Positions 17,684-25,902 are shown, numbered from the stretch's first letter. The stretch: DNA of 34,190 nucleotides from Amazonocrinis nigriterrae CENA67 (GCF_016056305.1 NZ_JAECZC010000056.1:67410-101599); one strand, 5' to 3'. Translations and numbers: made by a program. Notes: generated by a model from the sequence alone, not told the origin.

Positions 17684-17812
17684 AAGGTTGATGTTACAAA
17701 AAAGCCTTTGAGTAAATCAAATTTGTATCATATTAGTGGCGTTGATTTTGCTGCTGTTGATGGTTTCGGTGCTTTAACTGTACTGGTATTATATCAAGTT
17801 CGGATAAATAGT
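17684..17812 (+). pseudogene. Remnant of an IS110-like transposase
   Basis: The frame reads KKPLSKSNLYHISGVDFAAV and then DGFGALTVLVLYQV. This resembles the middle of IS110/COG3547 transposases, where LYxxxGVDLTxIDGixALTALxxxSEIG precedes the C-terminal domain. Nothing recognisable of the RuvC-like N-terminal half or the rest of the C-terminal half is present. The fragment runs into a fold-back repeat, so it is a dead relic. Confidence 0.5.
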
Positions 17813-17832
17813 TATAATTTCCAAAGTCATTG

Positions 17833-17915
17833 CACCCCACCCCCAACCCCTCCCCGTGAACAGGGAGGGGAAACGGAGGGGAAAGTTTGACTTCTGTCAA
17901 AGGCGGGGTGGGGTT
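17833..17915. repeat. GC-rich fold-back repeat
   Basis: Outer arms CACCCCACCC and GGGGTGGGGT pair, and an inner hairpin CCCCTCCC/GGGAGGGG is nested inside. The composition is far more GC-rich than the flanks. It is an interspersed fold-back element of a type common in cyanobacteria; no gene is involved. Confidence 0.65.
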
Positions 17916-17985
17916 CTTCGCCTTTTATAAGTAATTAAGCGAACTTGATATTATACCGTTTCACTTTAATAATGATACAAATACG

Positions 17986-18023
17986 TTTCTAGGGGCGCAC
18001 AGCTAGCTGTGCGCCCCTAGAAA
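17986..18023. repeat. Perfect 38-bp palindrome
   Basis: The half-site TTTCTAGGGGCGCACAGCT is followed directly by its exact reverse complement. There is no spacer and no mismatch over 38 bp. It stands alone between two gene remnants and is followed by A-rich sequence (AAAAAA). It may be a mobile palindromic repeat or a strong bidirectional terminator-like hairpin. Confidence 0.85.
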
Positions 18024-18037
18024 AAATCTATATTTAT

Positions 18038-18259
18038 CAGAATTTTCGTGAAAATGACATCAAAATGTTCAAAATTGCTGATCATGCTATTACAGTTGCT
18101 AATGCAGATGCTGAACTCAAGCGTTACGCTTCATTGGTAATTGGCTTAAAAAATACAGAAGACAGTGTGGTCAAATATATTCAACATTTATGGTCGAACA
18201 GATATGGTTTCAAGTCCGACTCTGATACAAAAAATATTTTAAATTTACGTCTAATGTGA
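18038..18259 (+). pseudogene. HAD-superfamily (Cof-type) hydrolase, C-terminal remnant
   Basis: The frame reads QNFRENDIKMFKIADHAITV and then ANADAELKRYASLVIG, followed by EDSVVKYIQ. This matches HAD motif IV (GEND) and the following helix of Cof/sucrose-phosphate-phosphatase-like enzymes (MFxIADxxIAVANAxxELK). The catalytic N-terminal DxD motif and cap domain are missing, and the G of GEND is R. The gene was truncated at its 5' side, close to the 38-bp palindrome. An ATG at 18065 exists, but a product from it would lack the active site. Confidence 0.65.
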
Positions 18260-18377
18260 ATTAGATAGGTTTTTTTTGCGAGTCTTTGATACTACACAGA
18301 CTGAATTATGATAAAATCCAAACTGTGTTCATAAAACAAATTTCTACATTGACGTAGGAATCCTAATTTAATATTGG

Positions 18378-18407
18378 AAAAAATCAGTATATTTATACTA
18401 ATTTTTT
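18378..18407. terminator. AT-rich hairpin, possible terminator
   Basis: AAAAAATCAGTATA and TATACTAATTTTTT are inverted arms with one mismatch and a two-base loop, ending in six T on the plus strand and, by symmetry, on the minus strand. It could end transcription from either side. It lies 106 bases before the second PEP-CTERM gene; the rest of 18260-18513 shows nothing else clear. Confidence 0.35.
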
Positions 18408-18513
18408 CAGTTTAGAGTTACCTGCTACGCAAATAAGTTCCTAAATCAAAGTAGACTGGTGTATTTCCATTACTATCAGCTAGTAATTATCCTCTATATT
18501 CAAGAAAACTGTT

Positions 18514-19029
18514 ATGATCTACCAATTGAAAAAACCTTTAGCAGTTGCCACAATTATTGCTATATTCAATGTTTTGAGTCAAGGAAGCGCGGGTGCTGTC
18601 AGTTTTAATTTTACTCAAGATGGTTGGTCGCAAGGTGGAATAGTAACTGGGAGCTTTGAAGGAGAAGATTTAGATAGTAACAATATTATTTCAGAGACTG
18701 AAATTACGAATTTTTCATTAGCTTGGTCAGGAAATGCAGAAGTACCTGAATTTGAATTCAAAGACGTAGATACATGGGAATTTTCCACAGACGAAGTTCG
18801 CTTAATTTCAGGTTTTACAAGTCAAGCAACAACTTTTTGGTCTTATGACGGTAAATTTGGTTCTGTTGGCATAGGTGCTTTTGCTGGAACAATTAGCGAT
18901 ACAACTGAATCAGCGCCAATATTTGAACAAGTAAGTGCAAAAACTGTTCCAGAACCTACCTCGATTGTTGCAAGTTTGGTTACCTTGTGCGCCATGCTAG
19001 TCAAAAAAAAGTTAGCTAAAAAGCATTAG
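18514..19029 (+). CDS. PEP-CTERM sorting-domain protein
   Basis: This 171-residue exported protein has an N-terminal signal peptide (LKKPLAVATIIAIFNVLSQG, cleavage near SAGA/V). Its acidic beta-rich body begins FNFTQDGWSQGGIVTGSFEG, like other cyanobacterial PEP-CTERM proteins. The C-terminal tail has VPEPTSIVASLVTLCAML and a lysine-rich end (KKKLAKKH). The tail is the sorting signal for an exosortase. It is not closely similar to the PEP-CTERM protein at 16518. Function of the body is unknown. Confidence 0.85.
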   Translation: MIYQLKKPLAVATIIAIFNVLSQGSAGAVSFNFTQDGWSQGGIVTGSFEGEDLDSNNIISETEITNFSLAWSGNAEVPEFEFKDVDTWEFSTDEVRLISGFTSQATTFWSYDGKFGSVGIGAFAGTISDTTESAPIFEQVSAKTVPEPTSIVASLVTLCAMLVKKKLAKKH

Positions 19030-19386
19030 GTCTTTCACAAAATAGCTAGTAGCCTCTGTTCGCCGCAGTTGCGCTGGCTGCTTTCATAGTTCAATAAAAG
19101 AGTAGCGATCGCACAAAAGACACTACACCTAAAACATCGCCTCCCGAAGGTTCAACTAAAAACAGAGTATAGGTGTACCTAGCTTCGTAAAAATCAAATG
19201 TGAATCCTATATTATCGATTTGGTATTTATAGGATGGAATGGTACTCACTTCAGCCGAAATTCCCGACTTCTTCAAGAAGTTGGGAATCTAATGTTTGAG
19301 TTTTTTAAAATACACGGCTTAGCTACGCTAATGCTGCAACCAGTTGATATAGCTTTCTGAATCACGAATTATTTGGTCATGCAGAT
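19030..19386. other. Intergenic region with hairpin repeat
   Basis: The region contains a HIP1 site and one strong hairpin listed separately. A minus-strand frame at 19276-19091 (61 codons) starts inside that hairpin. It reads as a plausible beta-rich peptide (DNIGFTFDFYEARYTYTLFL) but has no convincing start or family, so it is not called. Nothing else is clear. Confidence 0.4.
19260..19288. repeat. Hairpin repeat (ATTCCC...GGGAAT)
   Basis: ATTCCCGACTTCTT and AAGAAGTTGGGAAT pair with one G-T mismatch and a one-base loop. Related AAGTCGGGAAT-type hairpins are common interspersed repeats of filamentous cyanobacteria. It may also act as a terminator between the convergent genes ending at 19029 and 19387, though no T run follows. 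Confidence 0.6.
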
Positions 19387-19614
19387 TTACCTGGTGTAAT
19401 ACTGCATCTCAATCCAAACTCGCATTTCGGCTTCAGAACCAAAACAAGCAGAACGACCTGTCAGAGGGTCATAAGCGTGCCAAGCAGAATCACCATTGGC
19501 TAGGTGGGTTTGCCAAACTTGCAATTCAGAATTCTTTGTCAGTATGGTAACTAAGTTCTGCCACAATTTTTGTAATTTTGATTCTACTAAAGACCATGCA
19601 TCAACTATCTTCAT
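19387..19614 (-). CDS. Small conserved-looking hypothetical protein
   Basis: This 75-residue soluble protein starts at the ATG at 19614 with GGGAGAG about nine bases upstream. It has an amphipathic N-terminal helix (VDAWSLVESKLQKLWQNLV) and a C-terminal half with NGDSAWHAYDPLTGRSACFG and MRVWIEMQYY, a pattern I associate with short cyanobacterial proteins of unknown function. It has normal codon use and a clear ribosome site. It is transcribed toward the PEP-CTERM gene and away from the MocR gene. No function can be assigned. Confidence 0.7.
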   Translation of the reverse strand: MKIVDAWSLVESKLQKLWQNLVTILTKNSELQVWQTHLANGDSAWHAYDPLTGRSACFGSEAEMRVWIEMQYYTR

Positions 19615-20010
19615 AAAAAATTCTCTCCCGGCTCAACTGAGCCATTAAATAAACTTTGTGCATCTAACTTGCATATTCACTTTTGAAGGCCATCCTTATT
19701 TCCATGCCCATAAATTATGCAATTTAGATGTGTTACATATAGCTGTAGTCACATCGGTTAGGACAATGTTCATTGCTCAAAGCTAATAAACAACTGGCTT
19801 CCTACTTAGAACTCAGCACTTTGCTATACTTTCTAGATTCGCTTAGTAATAACTGAATGAGAAGGTACAGATTCATACAATTTAGACTGGTACAGTAGTA
19901 AGAATTTCAACTGTTCTAGTAAAATTACACTCAACTGTACTGGTTCAGACACAGAAAAATACCTTATATTGCCTGTAGTCCCTGCTGTTATCCTGAATGA
20001 GGGTTGCGCT
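19615..20010. other. Divergent intergenic region before the MocR gene
   Basis: It carries the promoters of the small minus-strand gene and of the MocR gene. The part near the MocR gene has repeated GGTACAG-type boxes, listed separately. In-frame TTG (19969) and GTG (20011) codons precede the regulator; the GTG is preferred because of a GAGGG about eight bases upstream. No other gene is visible. Confidence 0.5.
19864..19948 (+). promoter_or_regulatory. Candidate MocR operator: repeated CTGGTACAG boxes
   Basis: ACTGGTACAG (19886-19895) and ACTGGTTCAG (19939-19948) are direct repeats with one mismatch in ten, and their starts are 53 bp apart, almost exactly five helical turns. A shorter copy GGTACAG begins at 19864. 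MocR/PdxR/GabR-type dimers often bind spaced direct repeats upstream of their own gene, which fits autoregulation. Binding itself is inferred. Confidence 0.45.
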
Positions 20011-21516
20011 GTGAATATTCTCCTAGACCGGCACTCACCAAACCCTATTTATTTGCAAATTCGTGATTATCTGAGTCGTCTGATTCAATCTGGCAAAATA
20101 CCAGCCGGACAAAAACTTCCTTCGATTCGTAGTTTGTCGGAGAGTATTCAAGTTAACAAGTTGACAGTGATTGAGGCGTACAGTCTCCTAGAAGCCGATG
20201 GACTTATCCATGCTCGCCAAGGTTCAGGATATTTTGTCAATCGTACAGTCACTTCTGGTTTTACCAAGCGCTCAAATTTTGCCCCAGCCCAAGAGGTAAT
20301 CATTTCAGAAGGGGAAGGGTCATTTTTCCACCAATATACAAGTTCAATTCAGGCTCGGCGGCAGCAAAATATTATTGATTTTAGTTCGGGTTTTCCCTCT
20401 GCTTCTAGCTCAAATTATCTCCAAAAAATTGCTAAACGGGCATTGACTAAAACAGGGGATAACGTCTTTAAAGAAGACTTTCCCCAAGGACAATTGGTCT
20501 TGCGGGAATTGATTGCTCAAATGTTAGTGCAACCAGGATTAGAGGTTTCTCCTGAAGAAATTATTATTACCAGTGGTTCACAGCAAGCGCTATCGCTGGC
20601 TATGCAATACTACCTGCAAAAAGGCGATTGGGTGATTGTGGAAACACCAACTTATCATGGTGCATTAGGAATTCTTGAAAATTTGGGAGCTAAGGTAATA
20701 GGAATTCCCATGACTGCGGAGGGAATGAATTTAGAGTTGCTGGAGCAGTATCTTAAAAGTCACCGACCTAAACTAATTTATACTATCAGTACTTTACATA
20801 ATCCCACAGGGATCACAACTTCCCAAGAGCATCGGCAAGCTTTATTGGGGTTAGCACAACAGTACGAGTGTCCCATTTTAGAAGATAATGCTTATGAAGG
20901 GTTAAATTTTGAACCTGTTCCGGCTCCAATTAAGGCACTCGATCGCGACAATTGGGTAACTTACATCAGCACATTCTCAAAAACCCTGATGCCTGGACTA
21001 CGAGTTGGTTACATGGTGGTGACAGGTGAACATCGTCAACCTCTGGTAAAACAGAAATTACTCAATGATTTGCACGTGTCTACAGTGTCTCAAGCAATTG
21101 TGAGTGAGTTGTTAGCGTCGGGACATTACCGCCGTCATTTAAGTCGTTTGCGGACTAGTAACCTGCAAAATTGTAATGTGATGCTGCAAGCATTGGAGAG
21201 GTACTTTCCTGATGCGATCGCTTGGACTATTCCCAAAGGCGGTTTATTTCTGTGGACTCATCTCCCGAATCATTTACCAATTCAAGCAATTTGCCGAGAT
21301 GCCTTATCTGAACATGTCCTAGTTGCTAATGGTGCAGCATTTTTTCCAGGCGGAGGCTATCCCGCCATGCGCCTGAACTTTTGCCACACACCAGAAGATA
21401 TTGAACAAGGTATTAAAATTCTCGGTCGCATACTCAAAAACTATTTAACTCCCACTTATATCAGCTTGGGTTTACCATCTCAAGGCAGGAGGCAGGAGTT
21501 AGGAGTTAGGAGTTAG
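20011..21516 (+). CDS. MocR-type regulator (GntR winged helix plus PLP aminotransferase domain)
   Basis: The GTG at 20011 is preferred (GAGGG about eight bases upstream, protein starting MNILLDRHSPNPIYLQIRDY), giving 501 residues. Residues 10-78 are a GntR winged helix (GQKLPSIRSLSESIQVNKLT, GLIHARQGSGYFV). About 110-480 is a fold-type I aminotransferase domain with SGSQQALSL, the PLP lysine Lys324 in STFSKTLMPGLRVGY, and HNPTG. Such proteins sense PLP or an amino compound and regulate adjacent or their own genes. The C-terminal residues (GRRQELGVRS) are encoded by the STRR array that begins at 21484, so the original end has been altered. Repeated boxes upstream may be its operator. The controlled pathway is unknown; the FAD/MBL fusion gene lies 458 bases downstream. 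Confidence 0.9.
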   Translation: MNILLDRHSPNPIYLQIRDYLSRLIQSGKIPAGQKLPSIRSLSESIQVNKLTVIEAYSLLEADGLIHARQGSGYFVNRTVTSGFTKRSNFAPAQEVIISEGEGSFFHQYTSSIQARRQQNIIDFSSGFPSASSSNYLQKIAKRALTKTGDNVFKEDFPQGQLVLRELIAQMLVQPGLEVSPEEIIITSGSQQALSLAMQYYLQKGDWVIVETPTYHGALGILENLGAKVIGIPMTAEGMNLELLEQYLKSHRPKLIYTISTLHNPTGITTSQEHRQALLGLAQQYECPILEDNAYEGLNFEPVPAPIKALDRDNWVTYISTFSKTLMPGLRVGYMVVTGEHRQPLVKQKLLNDLHVSTVSQAIVSELLASGHYRRHLSRLRTSNLQNCNVMLQALERYFPDAIAWTIPKGGLFLWTHLPNHLPIQAICRDALSEHVLVANGAAFFPGGGYPAMRLNFCHTPEDIEQGIKILGRILKNYLTPTYISLGLPSQGRRQELGVRS

Positions 21517-21659
21517 GAGTTAGGAGTTAGGAGTTAGGAGTTAGGAGTTAGGAGTTAGGAGTTGGGAGTTGGGAGTTGGGAGTTGGGAGTTAGGAGTTAG
21601 GAGTTAGGAGTTGGGAGTTGGGAGGTTTATTCCCAATGCCCAATGCCCCATGCCCCATT
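21484..21659. repeat. Tandem heptamer (STRR) array
   Basis: About nineteen consecutive 7-bp units GGAGTTA and GGAGTTG run from about 21494 to 21624, preceded by GGCAGGA units. They are followed by a CCCAATG/CCCCATG tract to 21659. This is a short tandemly repeated repetitive sequence typical of heterocystous cyanobacteria. It supplies the last codons and stop of the MocR gene. Confidence 0.9.
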
Positions 21660-21698
21660 GTCAAAATTTGATAACAAAATTAGTAGTGAATTTCTGCT

Positions 21699-21911
21699 TT
21701 GGCAACTGGTTATTATGATGTTAGATTAAAACCGCGGTATTTCTATCGATTTTTGAAAAAAGAAACCCATGATTTAGAGCTAAAAAGTTATCAAGGCTGG
21801 TATCATCTGGGTTTTAGCTTTTATGATTTTGCGATCCCCGCATCCTCAATTTGGAGAATTGCACACTTAATTTCAATTCCCACTTGTTCATGTGGATTTG
21901 TGGTTTTTTGA
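21699..21911 (+). pseudogene. Unrecognised coding-like fragment
   Basis: A 70-codon frame from TTG at 21699 reads TGYYDVRLKPRYFYRFLKKE and then SYQGWYHLGFSFYDFAIPA. The amino-acid pattern looks protein-like for the first 45 codons, but there is no ribosome site and it directly follows an STRR array. I do not recognise the family. It may be the relic of a gene broken by repeat insertion, or chance. Confidence 0.2.
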
Positions 21912-21974
21912 TTCAATTCATACGTTTGTTGAGGTCAAACAGGCGTAATTTCACAGGTTGTCTAGGATAAGTTT

Positions 21975-24194
21975 GTGAGTAGAAAGTACCAAGCACATCT
22001 CACATATCCCATGAACAGCAATATTTTTAACCTCAAGATTTCTCCTATTACGTTTGCCATCGTTGGCGGTGGTTTTAGTGGTTCTCTAGTTGCTGCAAAT
22101 CTTTTGCGAAAGGTCACTATGCCACTTTCCATCAAGTTGATTGAACGTAATTCGCAAGTAGGTAGAGGAGTTGCTTACGGTACGCAAGTAGATTGTCACT
22201 TGCTAAATGTTCCAGCAGGTAAGATGAGTGCGTTTCCTGATGAACCGAATCATTTCTTAAACTGGTTGCATCAAAACGGACATAAAGAAGTAACAGCATC
22301 TACTTTTGTGCCGCGTAAAGTTTATGGAGATTATGTACAGGCGACCTTGAAATCAGCAGAGGACAATGCACGACCTGATGTATGCCTAGAAAAAATTGTA
22401 GATGAAGCGATCGCCATCGAAACAACCACCGATAGCACAACAGTATACCTCAGCAGCGGGCAGCGTTTGCATGTACAAAAAGTTGTGCTAGCTCTAGGTA
22501 ATTTATCGGCAACTTTGCCTGCACCTCTGACTGCTGTGGCTAATAGTGGTTATGTTAAAGATGCGTGGATGAGTGATGCGTTCGCGCAGCGTTGCGAAGC
22601 ACTCGCAGACTTAAATCCAGAGGATGCAATTCTGTTGGTAGGTACTGGGCTAACAATGGTAGATGCTGTTGTAGCCTTGCATCAACAAGGGTTCAAAGGA
22701 CAAATCCATGCTGTCTCCCGTCACGGATTGATGCCACAGTGTCACAAACCAACTACACCTTATCAGGTATTTATTGATGTAGAGACTGCACCAAAAACTG
22801 CACGAGGACTACTGCATCTAGTACGGCAAGAACTGCAACAAGCGCAAGATTGGCGTGCAGTCATAGATGCCATCCGTCCAATTACACAACAACTCTGGCA
22901 GGTATTACCATTCAATGAACAAAAGCGCTTTCTTCGTCACGTCAAAGCTTACTGGGAAGTTCATCGCCATCGGATTGCCACAGAAATTGCCGACATCCTC
23001 GATGCTGCAATCAAGTCTGGACAACTGATGCATTATGCAGGTCGAGTACAAAGCTGCCGAGAGTTGGCAAATCAAGTAGAAGTAAGAATTCAGGAACGGG
23101 GAACACACAAAGATATCACTTTGCAAGTCAAGCGGATTATTAACTGCACTGGCGCAAATTGCAACTATCGCCGATTACAACATCCATTAATCGCCAGCCT
23201 GCAAGAACAACGCTTGATCCGTCCCAATGCTTTGGGAATGGGAATCGACACAGCCGCCAACGGTGCCCTCATTGATGCTGATGGCAATGCATCGCCAATG
23301 CTGTATACCTTGGGGACACCGCGTAAAGGCAATCTTTGGGAAACCACCGCAGTTCCCGAAATTCGAGTTCAAGCAGCGAATCTGGCACAGGAGCTACTGA
23401 AATCCTTGCAACCCAAGACTTATGCTGCTATTGGAGGGGACTGGTTAACTGAAAATTCATTGTTCACGTTGAGGAAACCTTCTATGCTATTTCGTCAACT
23501 GTTCGATAAAGAATCGAGTACCTATACTTACTTGATTGCCGATTCAGAAACCAAAACAGCTATTTTAGTTGATCCTGTGTTGGAGCAAGTAGAACGTGAC
23601 CTCCAGATATTACACGAATTAGGGTTGACTCTGCGCTACTGTTTGGAAACCCATATCCATGCCGACCACATCACCGGCACAGACAGACTTAGATTGCATA
23701 CAGGTTGTTTGGGTATTGTTCCTGAGAAGACAGAAGCAAGTTGTGTAGACCGCTACATTGCAGATGGTGAGATTTTGCAACTAGGGAGTGTGGAAATTAA
23801 AGCGATCGCTACTCCTGGTCATACTAACAGCCACATGGCTTATCTGGTCAATTACACTCATCTATTAACCGGAGATGCCCTATTTATTCGGGGTTGTGGT
23901 CGTACCGACTTTCAATTTGGTGATGCTGGATTGCTATATGATGCAGTCACCCAGAAGCTATTCACGTTACCTGATGACACATTGGTATATCCCGGTCACG
24001 ACTACCAAGGACGAACAGTATCTACCATTGGTGAAGAGAAACGCTGGAATCCCCGGTTTGCCGGACGTAGCCGCAGCCAGTTCATTGAGTTAATGAATAA
24101 CCTCAACCTGCCAATGCCTAAGAAGATGTTGGAAGCTGTACCCGCAAATCAACATTGTGGCAGAGTTTTAATGGCGTTGGATTATCAAATTTGA
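21975..24194 (+). CDS. Fusion: FAD/NAD(P)-binding protein plus persulfide-dioxygenase-like MBL domain
   Basis: The GTG start at 21975 has AGGA seven bases upstream; an ATG at 22011 lacks such a site. Residues 1-500 are a COG4529-type FAD/NAD(P)-binding protein: dinucleotide motif IVGGGFSGS, HLLNVPAGKMSAFPDEP, a second nucleotide motif LLVGTGLTMVD and INCTGANCNY. Residues 504-739 are an ETHE1-like persulfide dioxygenase: MLFRQLFDKESSTYTYLI, iron ligands THIHADHITG, TPGHTNSH, GDALFIRGCGRTDFQ and VYPGHDYQG. Stand-alone ETHE1-like proteins start exactly at residue 504, and GAGGA lies eight bases before that ATG (23484), so a separate C-terminal product is possible. The fusion may couple FAD-dependent oxidation of a sulfur compound to oxidation of glutathione persulfide to sulfite. 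The substrate of the first domain is unknown. Confidence 0.88.
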   Translation: MSRKYQAHLTYPMNSNIFNLKISPITFAIVGGGFSGSLVAANLLRKVTMPLSIKLIERNSQVGRGVAYGTQVDCHLLNVPAGKMSAFPDEPNHFLNWLHQNGHKEVTASTFVPRKVYGDYVQATLKSAEDNARPDVCLEKIVDEAIAIETTTDSTTVYLSSGQRLHVQKVVLALGNLSATLPAPLTAVANSGYVKDAWMSDAFAQRCEALADLNPEDAILLVGTGLTMVDAVVALHQQGFKGQIHAVSRHGLMPQCHKPTTPYQVFIDVETAPKTARGLLHLVRQELQQAQDWRAVIDAIRPITQQLWQVLPFNEQKRFLRHVKAYWEVHRHRIATEIADILDAAIKSGQLMHYAGRVQSCRELANQVEVRIQERGTHKDITLQVKRIINCTGANCNYRRLQHPLIASLQEQRLIRPNALGMGIDTAANGALIDADGNASPMLYTLGTPRKGNLWETTAVPEIRVQAANLAQELLKSLQPKTYAAIGGDWLTENSLFTLRKPSMLFRQLFDKESSTYTYLIADSETKTAILVDPVLEQVERDLQILHELGLTLRYCLETHIHADHITGTDRLRLHTGCLGIVPEKTEASCVDRYIADGEILQLGSVEIKAIATPGHTNSHMAYLVNYTHLLTGDALFIRGCGRTDFQFGDAGLLYDAVTQKLFTLPDDTLVYPGHDYQGRTVSTIGEEKRWNPRFAGRSRSQFIELMNNLNLPMPKKMLEAVPANQHCGRVLMALDYQI

Positions 24195-24346
24195 AACGGG
24201 AATTGGGAATTGGGAATTGGGAATGGGGCATTGGGCATCAACCTCCAAACTCCTGTACGGGCGGGTTTAGTCAGTATCTATTGCTACTAATTGAGTTTCT
24301 TCAAAAACCCGCCCCTACAACTCCTAACTCCTAACTCCTAACTTCC
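24195..24346. repeat. STRR tracts and fold-back element
   Basis: Directly after the stop codon lie GGGAATT units (about 24199-24222), then a fold-back with arms GTACGGGCGGGTTT (24255-24268) and AAACCCGCCCCTAC (24305-24318; one mismatch in 14), then ACTCCTA units to about 24345. The remainder to 24536 is AT-rich and must hold the promoter of the UspA gene; no clear promoter is seen. Confidence 0.8.
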
Positions 24347-24536
24347 TCACAAGTTCCTCAAATTGTTATTTTATAAAGTTAGGTGTAAGACAAAGATTGC
24401 TTAAAAGTTCACACAGGCCAGTTACTAGAAAAATTTTGTAAATTGTTGCCAAAAGTAGATGCAAAATTGGTAATTTCTGCCAATACAGTATTGAAAAACC
24501 AGGAAACTCAATTACTAATAAATGCCAGAGGTCTAT

Positions 24537-25079
24537 ATGCTGAAAAAGATTTTAGTTGCATTGGATCGCTCGGAAATGGGGAAACAGGTTTTTGAGCAAG
24601 CATTGGCTTTAGCGCAGGTGACACAAGCCAAGTTAATGCTGCTGCATGTTTTATCCCCAGAAGAAGAGGACAGTCCCTACTTTCCTATGTTATCTAATGT
24701 GGAATACTATCCAGCATTGAGTGGTCAAAGCTTTGAGTTATACCAGAAGCAGTGGGATAGCTTTAAAGATGAAGGTGTAAATATACTGCAATCCTTCAGT
24801 GCCCAAGCAAACACACTAGGAGTCTCGACAGAATTTTCACAAACGCTTGGTAGTCCTGGGCGAACAATTTGTAAATTAGCAGCGACTTGGGGTGCTGATT
24901 TAATTATTATGGGACATCGAGGCCGCTCTGGGTTAGCGGAAATGTTTCTAGGGAGTGTAAGTAACTACGTGGTTCACCATGCTACTTGTTCAGTCTATAT
25001 TGTACATAACCCAGTCCTTGTTAAAAACCCTGAGACTGTTGTCAAAGAATCTACAAGCGTTGTAGGCTCAACTCAGTAA
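24537..25079 (+). CDS. Universal stress protein (UspA family)
   Basis: The ATG at 24537 is preferred because AGAGG lies five bases upstream; the in-frame ATG at 24522 has no well-placed site. The 180-residue protein starts MLKKILVALDRSEMGKQVFE and has the ATP-binding signature GHRGRSGLAEMFLGSVSNYVV, so it is an ATP-binding type Usp. A 30-residue loop with acidic EEEDSPYFPM follows the second strand, and a 20-residue tail extends past the core. It is a single domain, cytosolic, and probably stress-induced. It is followed 51 bases later by the DUF3122 gene, possibly the same transcript. Confidence 0.92.
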   Translation: MLKKILVALDRSEMGKQVFEQALALAQVTQAKLMLLHVLSPEEEDSPYFPMLSNVEYYPALSGQSFELYQKQWDSFKDEGVNILQSFSAQANTLGVSTEFSQTLGSPGRTICKLAATWGADLIIMGHRGRSGLAEMFLGSVSNYVVHHATCSVYIVHNPVLVKNPETVVKESTSVVGSTQ

Positions 25080-25130
25080 AGACGCGATCGCAAATCAGCT
25101 TGGTTAACTTAACACCAGGAGGTGAATCTG

Positions 25131-25730
25131 ATGTTACGCCACAGCCAACAAACATTGAAAAATCGCAAGAGGTTAAAAAGCAAAAAGAAAACAAAAGCTT
25201 TATCCCTGACCCTTAATTATGGCAAAAGTTTCTTTTGGTGGCTGCTATGGCTGGGAATATTGACAATATCAATATACATATTTTTGAGTTCAGTAAATCT
25301 CCCATCCCAGATGGTAATCGCTGATGTCAGCAAGTTAGAAGCAGCACCAGGAGAAATACTTTATCGTTCGCAGAAAAAATTAGATGATCAATCAGGAAAT
25401 GTTTGGCAAGTTGTCCTGTTTAGACAAGTTTATCCTGGTCAAGGTCAGACTGTAAACCTACGGCTTGTTGGGTTTCCTAATTCTGCGGAACTTTTCCATC
25501 CCCAACCTTTAAAAATTACTACCGCCACTGGTAAAGTTTTCACTGCTGCTGATATTTTTTTAGATGATGCACCAGCACCAACAATCGGTCAGTATAACCT
25601 GAAAGATATATTACCACAATTGCCAAGGGAACCCCTAGTACTGAGCATACCTCTGCCAGGCGATCGCTTTATCAATATCTCAGTTCCTAAATCTGTGGTG
25701 CTGGAATGGCAATTGGTAATGGAGAGTTAG
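25131..25730 (+). CDS. DUF3122 membrane-anchored periplasmic protein
   Basis: The ATG at 25131 is chosen because a full AGGAGG lies eight bases upstream; a GTG at 25122 overlaps that site. The 199-residue protein has a very basic N-terminus (RKRLKSKKKTK), one hydrophobic segment at about 33-53 (FFWWLLWLGILTISIYIFL), and a periplasmic domain. The domain carries EILYRSQKKLDDQSGNVWQV, VNLRLVGFP and HPQPLKITTATGKVF, which I recognise as DUF3122, a cyanobacterial family of unknown function. The N-terminus could act as signal peptide or as anchor. The stop codon is directly followed by an STRR array. Confidence 0.82.
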   Translation: MLRHSQQTLKNRKRLKSKKKTKALSLTLNYGKSFFWWLLWLGILTISIYIFLSSVNLPSQMVIADVSKLEAAPGEILYRSQKKLDDQSGNVWQVVLFRQVYPGQGQTVNLRLVGFPNSAELFHPQPLKITTATGKVFTAADIFLDDAPAPTIGQYNLKDILPQLPREPLVLSIPLPGDRFINISVPKSVVLEWQLVMES

Positions 25731-25890
25731 TTGTCAGTTGTCATTTGTCATTTGTCAGTTGTCAGTTGTCAATTGTCATTTGTTATTCTCCCCATCCCCC
25801 TCATCCCCCTCATCCCCCCATCTCCCCATCTCCCTCATCCCCCCATCTCCCTCATCTCCCTCATCTCCCTCATCCCCCATCTCCCTACTC
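25727..25890. repeat. STRR arrays (GTTGTCA and CTCATCCCC units)
   Basis: GTTGTCA/TTTGTCA heptamers run from the stop codon region to about 25785. Pyrimidine-only units such as TCATCCCCC and TCATCTCCC then run to about 25885. Several overlapping frames here (for example from 25706, 25731 and 25738) encode proline/serine-rich nonsense from the repeats and are not genes. Confidence 0.88.
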
Positions 25891-25902
25891 AAAGAGGATC
25901 TC

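Noticed and set aside
19091-19276. 61-codon minus-strand frame
   Set aside because: Its start lies in a hairpin repeat, there is no ribosome site, and no family is recognised; the peptide is only mildly protein-like.
21490-21659. Regular tandem repeats that might suggest a CRISPR array
   Set aside because: Units are 7 bp with no spacers; this is an STRR array.
25706-25902. Overlapping Pro/Ser-rich frames and an N-terminal extension of the membrane protein
   Set aside because: They are translated STRR array; a proper ribosome site precedes the ATG at 25903.
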